DNA of 64,000 nt from assembly GCF_025336485.1 (NCBI RefSeq), contig NZ_JAODAB010000015.1:1-64000 (forward strand), given 5' to 3'. Position numbers and translations under genes: made by a program. The DNA comes from Pseudomonas citri (GTDB lineage: Bacteria > Pseudomonadota > Gammaproteobacteria > Pseudomonadales > Pseudomonadaceae). The notes beneath the pieces are model-generated. The model had not been told where the DNA came from, ran no database searches, and saw only the letters and a list, made by a program, of their open reading frames with translations. Position 1 is the stretch's first letter. Each line of letters begins with the position of its first letter. Below are positions 10,113 through 19,832 of this stretch, in pieces.

Positions 10113-11377
10113 CCCAGGCGAAAACACGGACCCGTCCCACCCTGGGCTCGGTCATCGGCCGCGGTCACCTGATCGTCGCCTTGGTGGCGATCACCATGGC
10201 CAGCGTTTCCCTGACCCTGCTGGGCGTGCTCGCCTTGAGGGTCTATGCCGACCACAACCTGCACCTGATCGCCCGGTCGATCAACTACACCGTCGAGGCG
10301 GCGGTGGTGTTCGATGACGCGGCGGCGGCCACCGAAGCGCTGGCCTTGATCGCCACGACCGAAGAGGTGGCCGACGCCCAGGTGTTCAATGAGCACGGTC
10401 GTCTGCTGGCCCGCTGGCAGCGGCCAACGACCGGTTTCTTGTCCGGGCTGGAGATGCATATTGCCAAGGCATTCCTGGAAAAGCCCATCCACCTGCCGAT
10501 CATTCACCAAGGGCGCACCGTTGGCAGCATTTTCCTGGCGGGGCATGGCGGCAGTCTGCTGCGCTTTCTGCTCAGCGGCCTGGCGGGCATTATCGTATGC
10601 ACGGCGGTGAGCGCCTGGGTCGCGCTGTACCTGGCGCGGCGCCAGTTACGTGCGATCACCGGACCGCTGCGACGCCTGGCAGAAGTCGCTCACGCGGCGC
10701 GCAGCGAACGTGCCCTCGACCGACGCGTTCCGCCGGCCGCCATTGCCGAGCTGGATAACCTGGGCAATGACTTCAACGCACTGCTCGATGAACTGGAATC
10801 CTGGCAGACCCATCTGCAAAGCGAGAACGCGACCCTGGCGCACCAGGCCAGCCACGACAGCCTGACCGGGCTGCCGAACCGGGCGTTCTTCGAAGGCCGG
10901 TTGATCCGCGCCTTGCGCAACGCCAGCAAGCTCGACGAGCGGGTGGCGGTGCTGTACCTGGACAGCGATCGGTTCAAGGGTATCAACGACAATTTCGGCC
11001 ACGCGGCCGGCGATGCGGTACTGACGGCGGTGGCGACCCGGGTAAAGGCCCAGTTGCGCGAGGATGACCTGGTGGCGCGCCTGGGCGGCGACGAATTCGC
11101 CGTGTTGCTGACGCCCCTGCATGAGGCCGAGGATGCCGAACGGATCGCCGAAAAAATCATCGCCAGCATGGACATGCCGATTCAATTGCCCGGCAATGCC
11201 AGCGTCCTGACCTCCCTGAGTATCGGCATTGCCGTTTATCCGGATCACGGCACCACACCAGGCACCTTGCTTCACGCCGCCGATGCGGCGATGTACCAGG
11301 CCAAGCGCCTCACCCGAGGCGGTCAACACTCGTCAGGGTCGGAGCACCCTGCCGCAGATCTTCAAACCAGGAGCTGA
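10109..11377 (+). CDS. yfiN: Membrane diguanylate cyclase YfiN/TpbB (CHASE8-HAMP-GGDEF)
   Basis: The 422-residue protein makes c-di-GMP from two GTP. A first membrane segment lies at about residues 20-45, a periplasmic CHASE8-type sensor follows, and a second membrane segment lies at about 150-172. A HAMP linker precedes the GGDEF domain, which opens at the DSLTGLPNR motif near residue 250. The active-site GGDEF is intact at residues 326-330. An RxxD inhibitory site (REDD) stands five residues before it, so product feedback is likely. The gene lies between yfiR and yfiB, as in the P. aeruginosa yfiBNR operon that drives Pel/Psl production and small-colony variants (known). Confidence 0.95.
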   Translation: MTQAKTRTRPTLGSVIGRGHLIVALVAITMASVSLTLLGVLALRVYADHNLHLIARSINYTVEAAVVFDDAAAATEALALIATTEEVADAQVFNEHGRLLARWQRPTTGFLSGLEMHIAKAFLEKPIHLPIIHQGRTVGSIFLAGHGGSLLRFLLSGLAGIIVCTAVSAWVALYLARRQLRAITGPLRRLAEVAHAARSERALDRRVPPAAIAELDNLGNDFNALLDELESWQTHLQSENATLAHQASHDSLTGLPNRAFFEGRLIRALRNASKLDERVAVLYLDSDRFKGINDNFGHAAGDAVLTAVATRVKAQLREDDLVARLGGDEFAVLLTPLHEAEDAERIAEKIIASMDMPIQLPGNASVLTSLSIGIAVYPDHGTTPGTLLHAADAAMYQAKRLTRGGQHSSGSEHPAADLQTRS

Positions 11378-11380
11378 CTC

Positions 11381-11884
11381 GTGCGTGCTTACCCTCGATT
11401 TTCCTTGCGGCAGTTCGCCGCGTTTCTGTTTATCACCGTCCTGGCGCTGAGCGGTTGCCAGACCGCACCGCACAAAGGCCTGACGCCGGCGCAAGTGGCG
11501 GTACTCAAGCAGCAAGGGTTCGAATTGACCGACGATGGCTGGGCCTTTGGCCTGTCGGGCAAGGTGCTGTTCGGCAGCGACGTGGAACAGCTCAACCCGG
11601 CCAGCACCCAGATCGTCGAACGGATCGGCAAGGCGTTGCTGGGGGCCGACATCCAGCGTGTGCGCATCGATGGCCATACCGACGCCTCGGGCTCGCGTGC
11701 CTATAACGAACAGCTGTCGGTACGTCGGGCCAAGAGCGTGGGCCAGGTGCTGACCGGTGTCGGGATGCGCGAAGAGAACGTACAGCTGCGCGGCCTCGGC
11801 AGCAGCATACCGGTCGCCTCCAACGACACCGCCAGCGGCCGCACCGAAAACCGTCGTGTCGCCATCGTGGTCATCGCCGACTAA
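11381..11884 (+). CDS. yfiB: Outer-membrane lipoprotein YfiB (OmpA-like, peptidoglycan-binding)
   Basis: The 167-residue product starts at a GTG (11381) with an AGGAG site about 9 bases upstream. A lipoprotein signal ends in the lipobox LSGC with Cys26. The C-terminal half is an OmpA-type peptidoglycan-binding domain containing DGHTDASGSRAYNEQLS and a final NRRVAIVV. In the known system YfiB sequesters YfiR at the outer membrane/peptidoglycan and so releases YfiN. It lies 3 bp after yfiN. The TAA stop overlaps by a few bases the stop of the convergent LysR gene. Confidence 0.93.
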   Translation: MRAYPRFSLRQFAAFLFITVLALSGCQTAPHKGLTPAQVAVLKQQGFELTDDGWAFGLSGKVLFGSDVEQLNPASTQIVERIGKALLGADIQRVRIDGHTDASGSRAYNEQLSVRRAKSVGQVLTGVGMREENVQLRGLGSSIPVASNDTASGRTENRRVAIVVIAD

Positions 11885-12828
11885 CCGGCAAACACCATCG
11901 CCCGGCTGTCGCCCATCAGCAATGGTCGGTTCTGTTCGGTCACGTCGCGGATGTAATCCCACAACAACGTGATCCGCTTGAGCTTGCGCAGATCCTCCCG
12001 GCAGTACATCCAGAACTGCCGGGTGATGTTGATCTCTTCCGGCAGCACCGGTAACAGGCGCGGATCCTGGGCGGCGAGGAAGCACGGCAGGATCGCCAGG
12101 GAACGGCCTTGCTGCGCGGCGACGAATTGGGCGATCACGCTGGTGCTGCGCAGGTGGGCGTGGGCGCCGGGCAGCACGTTGGCCAGGTAAAGCAATTCGG
12201 AACTGAACGCCAGGTCGTCCACGTAGCTGATGAACGAATGATTTCCCAGGTCGGCCGGGCGCTGGATGGGTGGGTGAGTGTCCAGGTATTGCTGGGTGGC
12301 GTAGAGCTGCAACCGGTAGTCGCAGAGTTTGCAGCACACATAGGGGCCATGTTCCGGGCGTTCCAGGGCGATGACTATGTCGGCTTCGCGCTTGGAAAGG
12401 CTGATGAAGTGCGGCAGTGGCAGGATGTCGACCGAAATGGCCGGGTAGGCGTCGACGAAGTGGCTCAGTTGCGGGGTGATGAAGAAGCTGCCGAAGCCTT
12501 CGGTGCAGCCCATGCGCACGTGGCCGGACAGGGCGACGCCTGAACCGGAAACCTGTTCGCAAGCCATGTGCAACGTGCTTTCGATCGATTCGGCGTACCC
12601 CAGCAGGCGCTGGCCTTCGGCGGTCAGGACAAAACCGTTGGTCCGGGATTTTTCGAACAGCAGCGTGCCTAACGACGCTTCCAGCGAGCTGATGCGTCGC
12701 GACACCGTGGTGTAGTCGACAGCCAGGCGCTTGGCCGCGGTGCTGGCCTTGCGGGTACGGGCCACTTCGAGGAAGAACTTGAGGTCGTCCCAGTTCAGCG
12801 ACCCCAGGGAGGTGATGTTTTTTTGCAT
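11881..12828 (-). CDS. LysR-family regulator divergent from mmsAB
   Basis: The product is 315 residues from the ATG at 12828; a GTG at 12870 in the same frame would add 14. The N-terminal winged helix-turn-helix is clear (LNWDDLKFFLEVARTRKAS, then DYTTVSRRISSLE). The remainder is the LysR effector-binding domain. It is divergent from mmsA, with 138 bp between start codons, which is the classical arrangement for a LysR protein that controls its neighbour. A role as regulator of the mmsAB operon is therefore inferred; the P. aeruginosa MmsR is AraC-type, so this would be a different regulator class. Confidence 0.88.
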   Translation of the reverse strand: MQKNITSLGSLNWDDLKFFLEVARTRKASTAAKRLAVDYTTVSRRISSLEASLGTLLFEKSRTNGFVLTAEGQRLLGYAESIESTLHMACEQVSGSGVALSGHVRMGCTEGFGSFFITPQLSHFVDAYPAISVDILPLPHFISLSKREADIVIALERPEHGPYVCCKLCDYRLQLYATQQYLDTHPPIQRPADLGNHSFISYVDDLAFSSELLYLANVLPGAHAHLRSTSVIAQFVAAQQGRSLAILPCFLAAQDPRLLPVLPEEINITRQFWMYCREDLRKLKRITLLWDYIRDVTEQNRPLLMGDSRAMVFAG

Positions 12829-12966
12829 GATGGACCGGTTTTTATGTGCGTTCTTATTAGAAGTTTGCACGTCTATACTCCAAAAACCGTCTTATCACCA
12901 CGGTGCCAGTGCACCTTGGTCACCGCTGAAGCAGCGCTCTCTATAAGAACAATCCCGGAGGCCCGC

Positions 12967-14493
<1,527 letters not shown>

Positions 14494-14503
14494 GGAGCCG
14501 GAC

Positions 14504-15391
14504 ATGAACATCGCATTCATCGGCCTGGGCAACATGGGCGCGCCCATGGCCCGTAATCTGCTCAAGGCCGGCCATTCGCTGAACCTGTTCGACCTGAACC
14601 AGACGGTATTGGCCGAGCTGGCTGCGCTGGGCGGCACCATCAGCACCTCGCCTCGCGATGCCGCCCAAGGCGCCGCGCTGGTGATCACCATGCTGCCCGC
14701 CGCCGCCCACGTACGCAGCGTCTGGCTGGGTGAAGACGGTGTACTGGCCGGCATCGCCGCTGGTACACCGGCTGTGGATTGCAGCACCATCGACCCGCAG
14801 ACTGCCCGCGACGTGGCGGCTGCCGCTGCGAAGCAAGGGGTGGCGATGGCCGATGCGCCGGTCTCGGGCGGCACCGGCGGTGCGGCGGCGGGCACGTTGA
14901 CCTTCATGGTCGGCGCCACGGCTGAGTTGTTCGCCACCTTGCAACCGGTACTGGCGCAGATGGGCCGTAACATCGTCCATTGCGGTGAGGTCGGCACCGG
15001 GCAGATCGCCAAGATCTGCAACAACTTGCTGCTGGGGATCTCCATGGTGGGCGTCAGTGAGGCCATGGCCCTGGGCGATGCCTTGGGGATCGACACCCAG
15101 GTGCTGGCCGGGATCATCAACAGTTCCACCGGGCGTTGCTGGAGTTCCGATACTTACAACCCGTGGCCGGGCGTGATCGAAACGGCGCCGGCATCCCGCG
15201 GCTACACCGGTGGTTTTGGAGCAGACCTGATGCTCAAGGACCTGGGGCTGGCTACTGAAGCGGCCCGACAGGCCCATCAGCCGGTGGTGCTGGGGGCGGT
15301 GGCGCAGCAGTTGTATCAAGCCATGAGCCAGCGCGGCGAGGGCGGCAAGGATTTTTCGGCGATCGTTAACAGCTATCGCAAGCCGCAATAA
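14504..15391 (+). CDS. mmsB: 3-hydroxyisobutyrate dehydrogenase
   Basis: This 295-residue beta-hydroxyacid dehydrogenase has an N-terminal Rossmann fold (FIGLGNMGAPMARNLLKAGH at residues 5-24). The substrate motif DAPVSGGTGGA is near residue 120. The catalytic lysine is Lys170 in GQIAKICNN. It oxidises 3-hydroxyisobutyrate to methylmalonate semialdehyde, which MmsA then uses. Start ATG 14504 follows GGAG. A strong terminator lies about 100 bp after the stop. Confidence 0.95.
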   Translation: MNIAFIGLGNMGAPMARNLLKAGHSLNLFDLNQTVLAELAALGGTISTSPRDAAQGAALVITMLPAAAHVRSVWLGEDGVLAGIAAGTPAVDCSTIDPQTARDVAAAAAKQGVAMADAPVSGGTGGAAAGTLTFMVGATAELFATLQPVLAQMGRNIVHCGEVGTGQIAKICNNLLLGISMVGVSEAMALGDALGIDTQVLAGIINSSTGRCWSSDTYNPWPGVIETAPASRGYTGGFGADLMLKDLGLATEAARQAHQPVVLGAVAQQLYQAMSQRGEGGKDFSAIVNSYRKPQ

Positions 15392-15417
15392 GGCCTGGGA
15401 GGTCGAGGGAGTTTATC

Positions 15418-15441
15418 TGTGGGGGCAAGCCTTGCTCCCTC
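15418..15441. repeat. REP-like palindrome after mmsB
   Basis: The segment has the form TGTGGGGGCAAG-C-CTTGCTCCC, a near-perfect inverted repeat resembling the common Pseudomonas REP core (GTGGGAGCAAGCTTGCTC type). It lies between the mmsB stop and its terminator. Confidence 0.6.
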
Positions 15442-15487
15442 AAATACCTCCCATGCCACAGGGCGCTGCATTTCAGAAGGTTGTTTT

Positions 15488-15522
15488 CCGAGAGACCATG
15501 TCGGGTGGTCTCTCGGTTTTTT
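15488..15522 (+). terminator. Rho-independent terminator of mmsAB
   Basis: An 11-bp perfect stem (15488-15498 with 15506-15516) closes a 7-nt loop and is followed by a run of T at 15517-15522. It ends rightward transcription of mmsAB just before the convergent cupin gene. No T tract exists on the minus strand, so it is not a good terminator for the cupin gene. Confidence 0.9.
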
Positions 15523-15525
15523 GTT

Positions 15526-15870
15526 TCAGGCAAAGACGAAATATTTGCGCACGGTCTCGACCACTTCCCAGGTGCCCTTCATGCCTGGCTCGATCACAAA
15601 GATGTCACCGGCCTTCAGGTGGATCGGCGCCATGCCTTCCGGGGTGATGATGCAGTAGCCTTCCTGGAAGTGGCAGTATTCCCACTTCACGTATTCCACA
15701 TACCACTTGCCCGGCGTGCAGATCCAGGTGCCCATGATCTTGTTGCCGTCTTCGCTGGTGTAGGCGTTGAGGTTGACGGTGTGCGGGTCGCCTTCGAGTT
15801 TTTCCCATTTGCAGGCGTCGAGCACGGGCAGCGGATGGGTGTCGCGCAGGACGGTAATTGGTGCAGTCAT
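15526..15870 (-). CDS. Small cupin-domain protein
   Basis: The 114-residue product is a single-domain cupin of the DUF861/Cupin_3 (EutQ or ureidoglycine aminohydrolase-like) type. Key stretches are GTWICTPGKWYVEYVKWEYCHFQEG at about residues 47-71 and the second cupin motif GDIFVIEPGMKGTWEV at about 88-103. The enzyme activity, if any, cannot be told from sequence. It lies 81 bp downstream of a LysR gene on the same strand and may be cotranscribed. Confidence 0.8.
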   Translation of the reverse strand: MTAPITVLRDTHPLPVLDACKWEKLEGDPHTVNLNAYTSEDGNKIMGTWICTPGKWYVEYVKWEYCHFQEGYCIITPEGMAPIHLKAGDIFVIEPGMKGTWEVVETVRKYFVFA

Positions 15871-15951
15871 GTGAACTCCGAAAGAGGGCGGAAGAGAACG
15901 GGCACCCTAACGCGCAGCCTGAGCGGGTAGATGTCTGGGTTCGACACCGGG

Positions 15952-16848
15952 TTATCCAGAAACGCTGCCGTTTTCCAGGTGCACAGCCAGTGTCCTGGCG
16001 TAGGCGGGCAAACCATCGAAGTCCCGGGCACAGAGCCGCAAGGCCCGTTGCGCCCAGGCCTCTTGCAACGTAATGCATTGATAGGACGGCTCGGGCGGGC
16101 GCCGGTCGATGGCGGCCTTCGGCACGATGGCGAGGCCGGCACCGTGGGCGACCATGCGAATCACCCCGTCGAAACCCTCGGCGCGAATGCGGACATGCAT
16201 GCGCAAGCCAATGTGCAGGGCCTGTTCCTCCAAGTGAATCGCCAGGGCACTGGCAGTGTTCAGGCCGACGTAGTCATGGTTGAGGGTGTCGCTGAAAGTC
16301 ACCGTCCGACCGTCAGTCAAAGGATGTCCGGACGGTAGGATCAAGATCAACGGATCGTCGCAAAAGGGCCGGGTCTGCAAGCCTTCGGTGTCGACGGCGT
16401 CGGAAACGATACCCAAGTCTGCCGCGCCCTGGCGCAACGCATGGGTGATCCGTGAGCTGGGCAACTCCTGCAGGTCGATGTCGAGGTTGGGATGGGCCTT
16501 GAGGAAATCGGCCAGCCGTTCGGGCAGATACTCGGTCAGGGCGCTGGTGTTGCACAGCAATCGCACCTGGCCTTTGACGCCCCGGGCGTATTCGGCCAGG
16601 TCCTGTTGCAGGCGTTCGACCTGTTGCAGCAGCACCCGGGCATGTTGCGCCAGGGCCTGGCCGGCGGGTGTCGGGGTTACGCCCCGTCGACCGCGTTCAA
16701 GCAACGCGGTGCCCAGGGACGCCTCCATGGCGCGAACCCGCGCGCTGCCCGCCGCCAGGGATAAATGGCTACGCCCGGCGCCGGCCGTGATGTTGCCGGT
16801 GTCGAGGATGTTCAGGTAGAGGCGCAGGTCGATGAGGTCGAAGTGCAT
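15952..16848 (-). CDS. LysR-family transcriptional regulator
   Basis: The product is 298 residues when begun at the ATG at 16848, where the LysR-type N-terminus starts (MHFDLIDLRLYLNILDTGNI). The frame runs 39 codons further up but without family resemblance. The helix-turn-helix around AGAGRSHLSLAAGSARVRAME diverges somewhat from the common TPSAVSR form. The C-terminal domain has the usual inducer-binding layout. It is divergent from the TauE/SafE exporter (103 bp between starts), so that exporter, and perhaps the cupin gene downstream, are the likely targets. Confidence 0.87.
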   Translation of the reverse strand: MHFDLIDLRLYLNILDTGNITAGAGRSHLSLAAGSARVRAMEASLGTALLERGRRGVTPTPAGQALAQHARVLLQQVERLQQDLAEYARGVKGQVRLLCNTSALTEYLPERLADFLKAHPNLDIDLQELPSSRITHALRQGAADLGIVSDAVDTEGLQTRPFCDDPLILILPSGHPLTDGRTVTFSDTLNHDYVGLNTASALAIHLEEQALHIGLRMHVRIRAEGFDGVIRMVAHGAGLAIVPKAAIDRRPPEPSYQCITLQEAWAQRALRLCARDFDGLPAYARTLAVHLENGSVSG

Positions 16849-16951
16849 AGGGGATCCTGTGCCAATGAATTCTCCAGCCTCTTGAGTAAAGAGAGGCAGC
16901 CTCAGTATATGGCAGATTTTCAAGCCAAGGCCCGGGGCGCACCATGGCCCC

Positions 16952-17716
16952 ATGGACACTCTCATCGCTTTCTATCAGAACCTCGGCCTGGTGCTTTCCC
17001 TGTTGGTCATCGGCACCTTCCTGCTGGCCGGTACCATCAAGGGAGTGATCGGCCTCGGCCTGCCAACGATCGCCATGGGCTTGCTCGGGCTGGCTATGGC
17101 ACCGCCGCAGGCTGCGGCGCTACTCATCATTCCAGCGACCCTGACCAATGTCTGGCAATTGGCCTTCGGCGGTCATCTGCATGCCTTGATTCGGCGTCTG
17201 TGGCCGCTGTTGCTGGCGATTTTCCTCGGCACCGGACTTGGAACGCTGTGGATCGGCATGGCGGGCGGGGCGTGGGTGGTGCGAGCCTTGGGCGGGGCGC
17301 TAGCGCTGTATGCACTGAGCGGGCTGTTGCTGCCCACGTTGAGGGTCGGTTGCGCTGTCGAACGCTGGCTCGCTCCGTTCTGTGGGCTGCTCACCGGCCT
17401 TATCACCTCCGCCACCGGTGTTTTCGTCATTCCGGCGGTGCCGTATCTGCAAGCGCTGGGCTTGAGCAAGGATGAACTGGTGCAGGCCCTGGGGCTGTCG
17501 TTCACCGTCTCAACGTTAGCCCTGGCCGCCGGCCTGCTGTGGCGCGGCGCCTTGGGGGGCGGTGAGTTGAGCGCCTCGTTGCTGGCGCTGGCACCCGCGC
17601 TGCTGGGGATGTGGCTGGGGCAATGGCTGCGCCAGCGCATCAGCGCCGTGTTGTTCAAGCGCGTGTTCTTCATCGGCCTCGGCGCGCTTGGCGCCCATTT
17701 GCTGGTCAGCGGCTAG
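16952..17716 (+). CDS. TauE/SafE-family sulfite/anion exporter
   Basis: The 254-residue integral membrane protein has about eight hydrophobic segments. The first repeat contains GVIGLGLPTIAMGLLGLAMAP near residue 31, the second GLITSATGVFVIPAVPYLQALGL near residue 150. This duplicated G-x-G-x-P pattern is the TauE/SafE signature. Substrates in the family include sulfite, sulfoacetate and other organosulfur anions; which applies here is unknown. The 3' end overlaps the convergent ygiN-like gene by 11 bp. Confidence 0.87.
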   Translation: MDTLIAFYQNLGLVLSLLVIGTFLLAGTIKGVIGLGLPTIAMGLLGLAMAPPQAAALLIIPATLTNVWQLAFGGHLHALIRRLWPLLLAIFLGTGLGTLWIGMAGGAWVVRALGGALALYALSGLLLPTLRVGCAVERWLAPFCGLLTGLITSATGVFVIPAVPYLQALGLSKDELVQALGLSFTVSTLALAAGLLWRGALGGGELSASLLALAPALLGMWLGQWLRQRISAVLFKRVFFIGLGALGAHLLVSG

Positions 17717-18020
17717 CCGAGGAGGGGCTGAGCATTTCGATGCGGCGGATGTCGAAGTCGCGTTCCAGGTAATCCATGCGCTGCTCCAGGAATTGCTTCA
17801 TGTGCGGCAGATTCGAATGCACATCCAGGTGCGCCTGGGAGGCCCAGACCTCATAGAAGATAAACAGTGTCGGGTCCTGCTGGTCGCGCAGCATGTGGTA
17901 TTCGATGCAGCCGGGCTCGGCGCGGCTTGGCTCGACGTAGGGGCGAAACAACGCTTCGAAGGCTTCGGCTTTTTCCGGACGGGTCTTGGCGTGGAGGATG
18001 AAACCGTGTTGTTCGCTCAT
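17706..18020 (-). CDS. YgiN-like antibiotic biosynthesis monooxygenase (ABM) protein
   Basis: The 104-residue protein carries one ABM domain: an N-terminal strand, then ARPEKAEAFEALF-like helix, PGCIEYHMLRDQQDPTLFIFYEVWASQAHLDVH in the middle and a C-terminal strand. E. coli YgiN is a quinol monooxygenase that pairs with the quinone reductase MdaB. Here the mdaB homologue is the divergent neighbour, which supports the same pairing. The start ATG at 18020 follows AGGAAG. Confidence 0.85.
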   Translation of the reverse strand: MSEQHGFILHAKTRPEKAEAFEALFRPYVEPSRAEPGCIEYHMLRDQQDPTLFIFYEVWASQAHLDVHSNLPHMKQFLEQRMDYLERDFDIRRIEMLSPSSASR

Positions 18021-18059
18021 CGGATGGCTTCCTGATTAAAAGTCAGCCGAATTCTATTG

Positions 18060-18075
18060 CAATAATCGACTATTG
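18060..18075. promoter_or_regulatory. Candidate operator between ygiN-like gene and mdaB
   Basis: A CAATA-6-TATTG inverted repeat sits in the AT-rich part of the divergent intergenic region. It has the size and symmetry of a LysR half-site pair, and a LysR gene lies just downstream of mdaB. The role is inferred; no promoter hexamers are certain. Confidence 0.35.
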
Positions 18076-18218
18076 ATTCGTGCGTTTGTATCAAATCAGT
18101 TTTGCTGTTGCGTGGCTTATTCCGCCTGCGCCTCATCGCTACTCTGCCGCCATCGTTTTTCAACCTATCCAATCGACGCCCCTCCATGGCTCGCGTCGTG
18201 GAACCCGATGAGGCACTC

Positions 18219-18809
18219 ATGAAAAAAGTCCTGTTGCTCAATGGCGGTAAACAATTCGCCCACTCCGACGGCCGCTACAACGCCACCCTCCACGATACGG
18301 CGCTCAGCGTGCTGGACCGCGGTGGTTTTGACGTACAGACCACCTTCATCGATGGCAGCTACGACATCAAGGAAGAAGTCGCCAAGTTTCTCTGGGCTGA
18401 CGTGATCATTTACCAGATGCCCGGCTGGTGGATGGGTGCGCCGTGGACCGTGAAGAAATACATCGACGAAGTCTTCACCGAAGGCCACGGCAGCCTCTAT
18501 GCCAGTGATGGCCGCACCCGCTCCGATGCCTCGCAGAAGTACGGCAGCGGCGGACTGATCCAGGGCAAGCAGTACATGTTGTCCCTGACCTGGAACGCCC
18601 CGCAGCAAGCCTTCGACGATCCGACCGACTTCTTCGAGGCCAAGGGCGTGGACGCGGTGTACTTCCCATTCCACAAGGCCAACCAGTTCCTTGGCATGAC
18701 CGGCCTGCCGACTTTCCTGTGCGTGGACGTGATGAAGCGCCCGAACATCGAAGGCGATGTGGCGCGGTATGAGCAGCATTTGATCGAGGTGTTCGGTCTT
18801 TCACGGTAA
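18219..18809 (+). CDS. mdaB: NAD(P)H:quinone oxidoreductase MdaB (flavodoxin-like)
   Basis: The product is 196 residues from the ATG at 18219, where MKKVLLLNGGKQFAHSDG matches the MdaB N-terminus; upstream in-frame starts add unrelated residues. A flavodoxin-like FAD-binding fold is shown by the N-terminal P-loop-like strand-helix and by ADVIIYQMPGWWMGAPWTVKKYIDEVFTEGHG at about residues 60-91. The family reduces quinones in two-electron steps and protects against oxidative stress. The quinol monooxygenase homologue is divergent and a LysR gene follows 52 bp downstream. Confidence 0.92.
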   Translation: MKKVLLLNGGKQFAHSDGRYNATLHDTALSVLDRGGFDVQTTFIDGSYDIKEEVAKFLWADVIIYQMPGWWMGAPWTVKKYIDEVFTEGHGSLYASDGRTRSDASQKYGSGGLIQGKQYMLSLTWNAPQQAFDDPTDFFEAKGVDAVYFPFHKANQFLGMTGLPTFLCVDVMKRPNIEGDVARYEQHLIEVFGLSR

Positions 18810-18861
18810 TCCGGCTACCATCGGGGGGTTACCTGAATGCACTCATGCGTTCCACGAGAGG

Positions 18862-19779
18862 ATGCCTGTGAAAGCCAGATCCGACGAATTACAGATTTTC
18901 GTCTGCGTGATCGAGTGCGGATCGATCTCTGCCGCCGCCGAGCAAGTTGGACAGACGCCGTCGGCGGTCAGTCGCACGTTGTCGCGCCTGGAGGCCAAGC
19001 TCGACACCACGCTGATCAACCGCACCACGCGGCGCATGGGCCTGACCGAGGAGGGCAAGTACTTCTTCGAACATGCCAAAGGCATCCTCGACCAGATGGA
19101 CGCGTTGGAAGAGCGCTTGTCATCCCGCCAGAAGAATCCGGCGGGGCGGCTGCGGATCAACGCCGCCGCACCGTTCATCCTGCATGCCATCGTCCCGCAC
19201 ATCGAAGAGTTCCGCAGGCTCTACCCGCAGATCCAACTGGAGCTCAACAGCAACGACCTGATCATCGACTTGCTGGAGCAAAGCACCGACGTCGCCATTC
19301 GCATCGGCACCCTCACGGACTCGACCCTGCATGCCCGCTCGCTGGGCTGTAGCCCGTTGCACATCCTGGCCAGCCCGGCCTATCTGGAGCGACACGGTAC
19401 ACCCGCGAGCGTCGCCGAACTGGCGAGCCATGCGCTGCTGGGGTTCGCCCTGAACGACGGGCTCAACCAGTGGCCGCTACGTCACGCGCACGGTGATCGC
19501 TGGCCGATCCAACCCGCCATCAGCGCTTCCAGCGGCGAAACCGTGCGCCACCTGGCGTTGCAAGGGCAGGGCATTGCCTGTCTGTCGGACTTCATGAGTC
19601 GCGAAGACATCCTGGCCGGTCGGCTGAAGGTGCTGCTGGCCGATGCCAACAGCGGGTACCGCCAGCCGATCAACGCGGTGTACTACCGCAATTCGCAACT
19701 GGCCTTGCGGATCCAGTGCTTCCTGGACTTCATCCAGGACAAACTCGCCGGCTACGCCTCGCGAAAGATCTACGACTGA
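18862..19779 (+). CDS. LysR-family transcriptional regulator next to mdaB
   Basis: The 305-residue LysR protein has a canonical winged HTH (ELQIFVCVIECGSISAAAEQVGQTPSAVSRTLSRLEAKLDTTLINRTTR). The effector domain follows from about residue 90. The ATG at 18862 is preceded by GAGAGG; a GTG two codons later is an alternative. The position next to mdaB suggests control of the mdaB/ygiN pair (inference). Confidence 0.9.
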   Translation: MPVKARSDELQIFVCVIECGSISAAAEQVGQTPSAVSRTLSRLEAKLDTTLINRTTRRMGLTEEGKYFFEHAKGILDQMDALEERLSSRQKNPAGRLRINAAAPFILHAIVPHIEEFRRLYPQIQLELNSNDLIIDLLEQSTDVAIRIGTLTDSTLHARSLGCSPLHILASPAYLERHGTPASVAELASHALLGFALNDGLNQWPLRHAHGDRWPIQPAISASSGETVRHLALQGQGIACLSDFMSREDILAGRLKVLLADANSGYRQPINAVYYRNSQLALRIQCFLDFIQDKLAGYASRKIYD

Positions 19780-19789
19780 CTCCCGAAAG

Positions 19790-19822
19790 CCTGTGGAGCC
19801 CGCTCAGCTCCCACAGGTTTTT
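19790..19822 (+). terminator. Rho-independent terminator after the LysR gene
   Basis: A roughly 10-bp stem with one bulged base (arms from 19790 and ending at 19817) is followed by TTTTT at 19818-19822. It resembles a Pseudomonas CTGTGGGAGC repeat used as a terminator and separates the LysR gene from the convergent SulP gene. Confidence 0.75.
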
Positions 19823-19832
19823 GTGGCGTTCT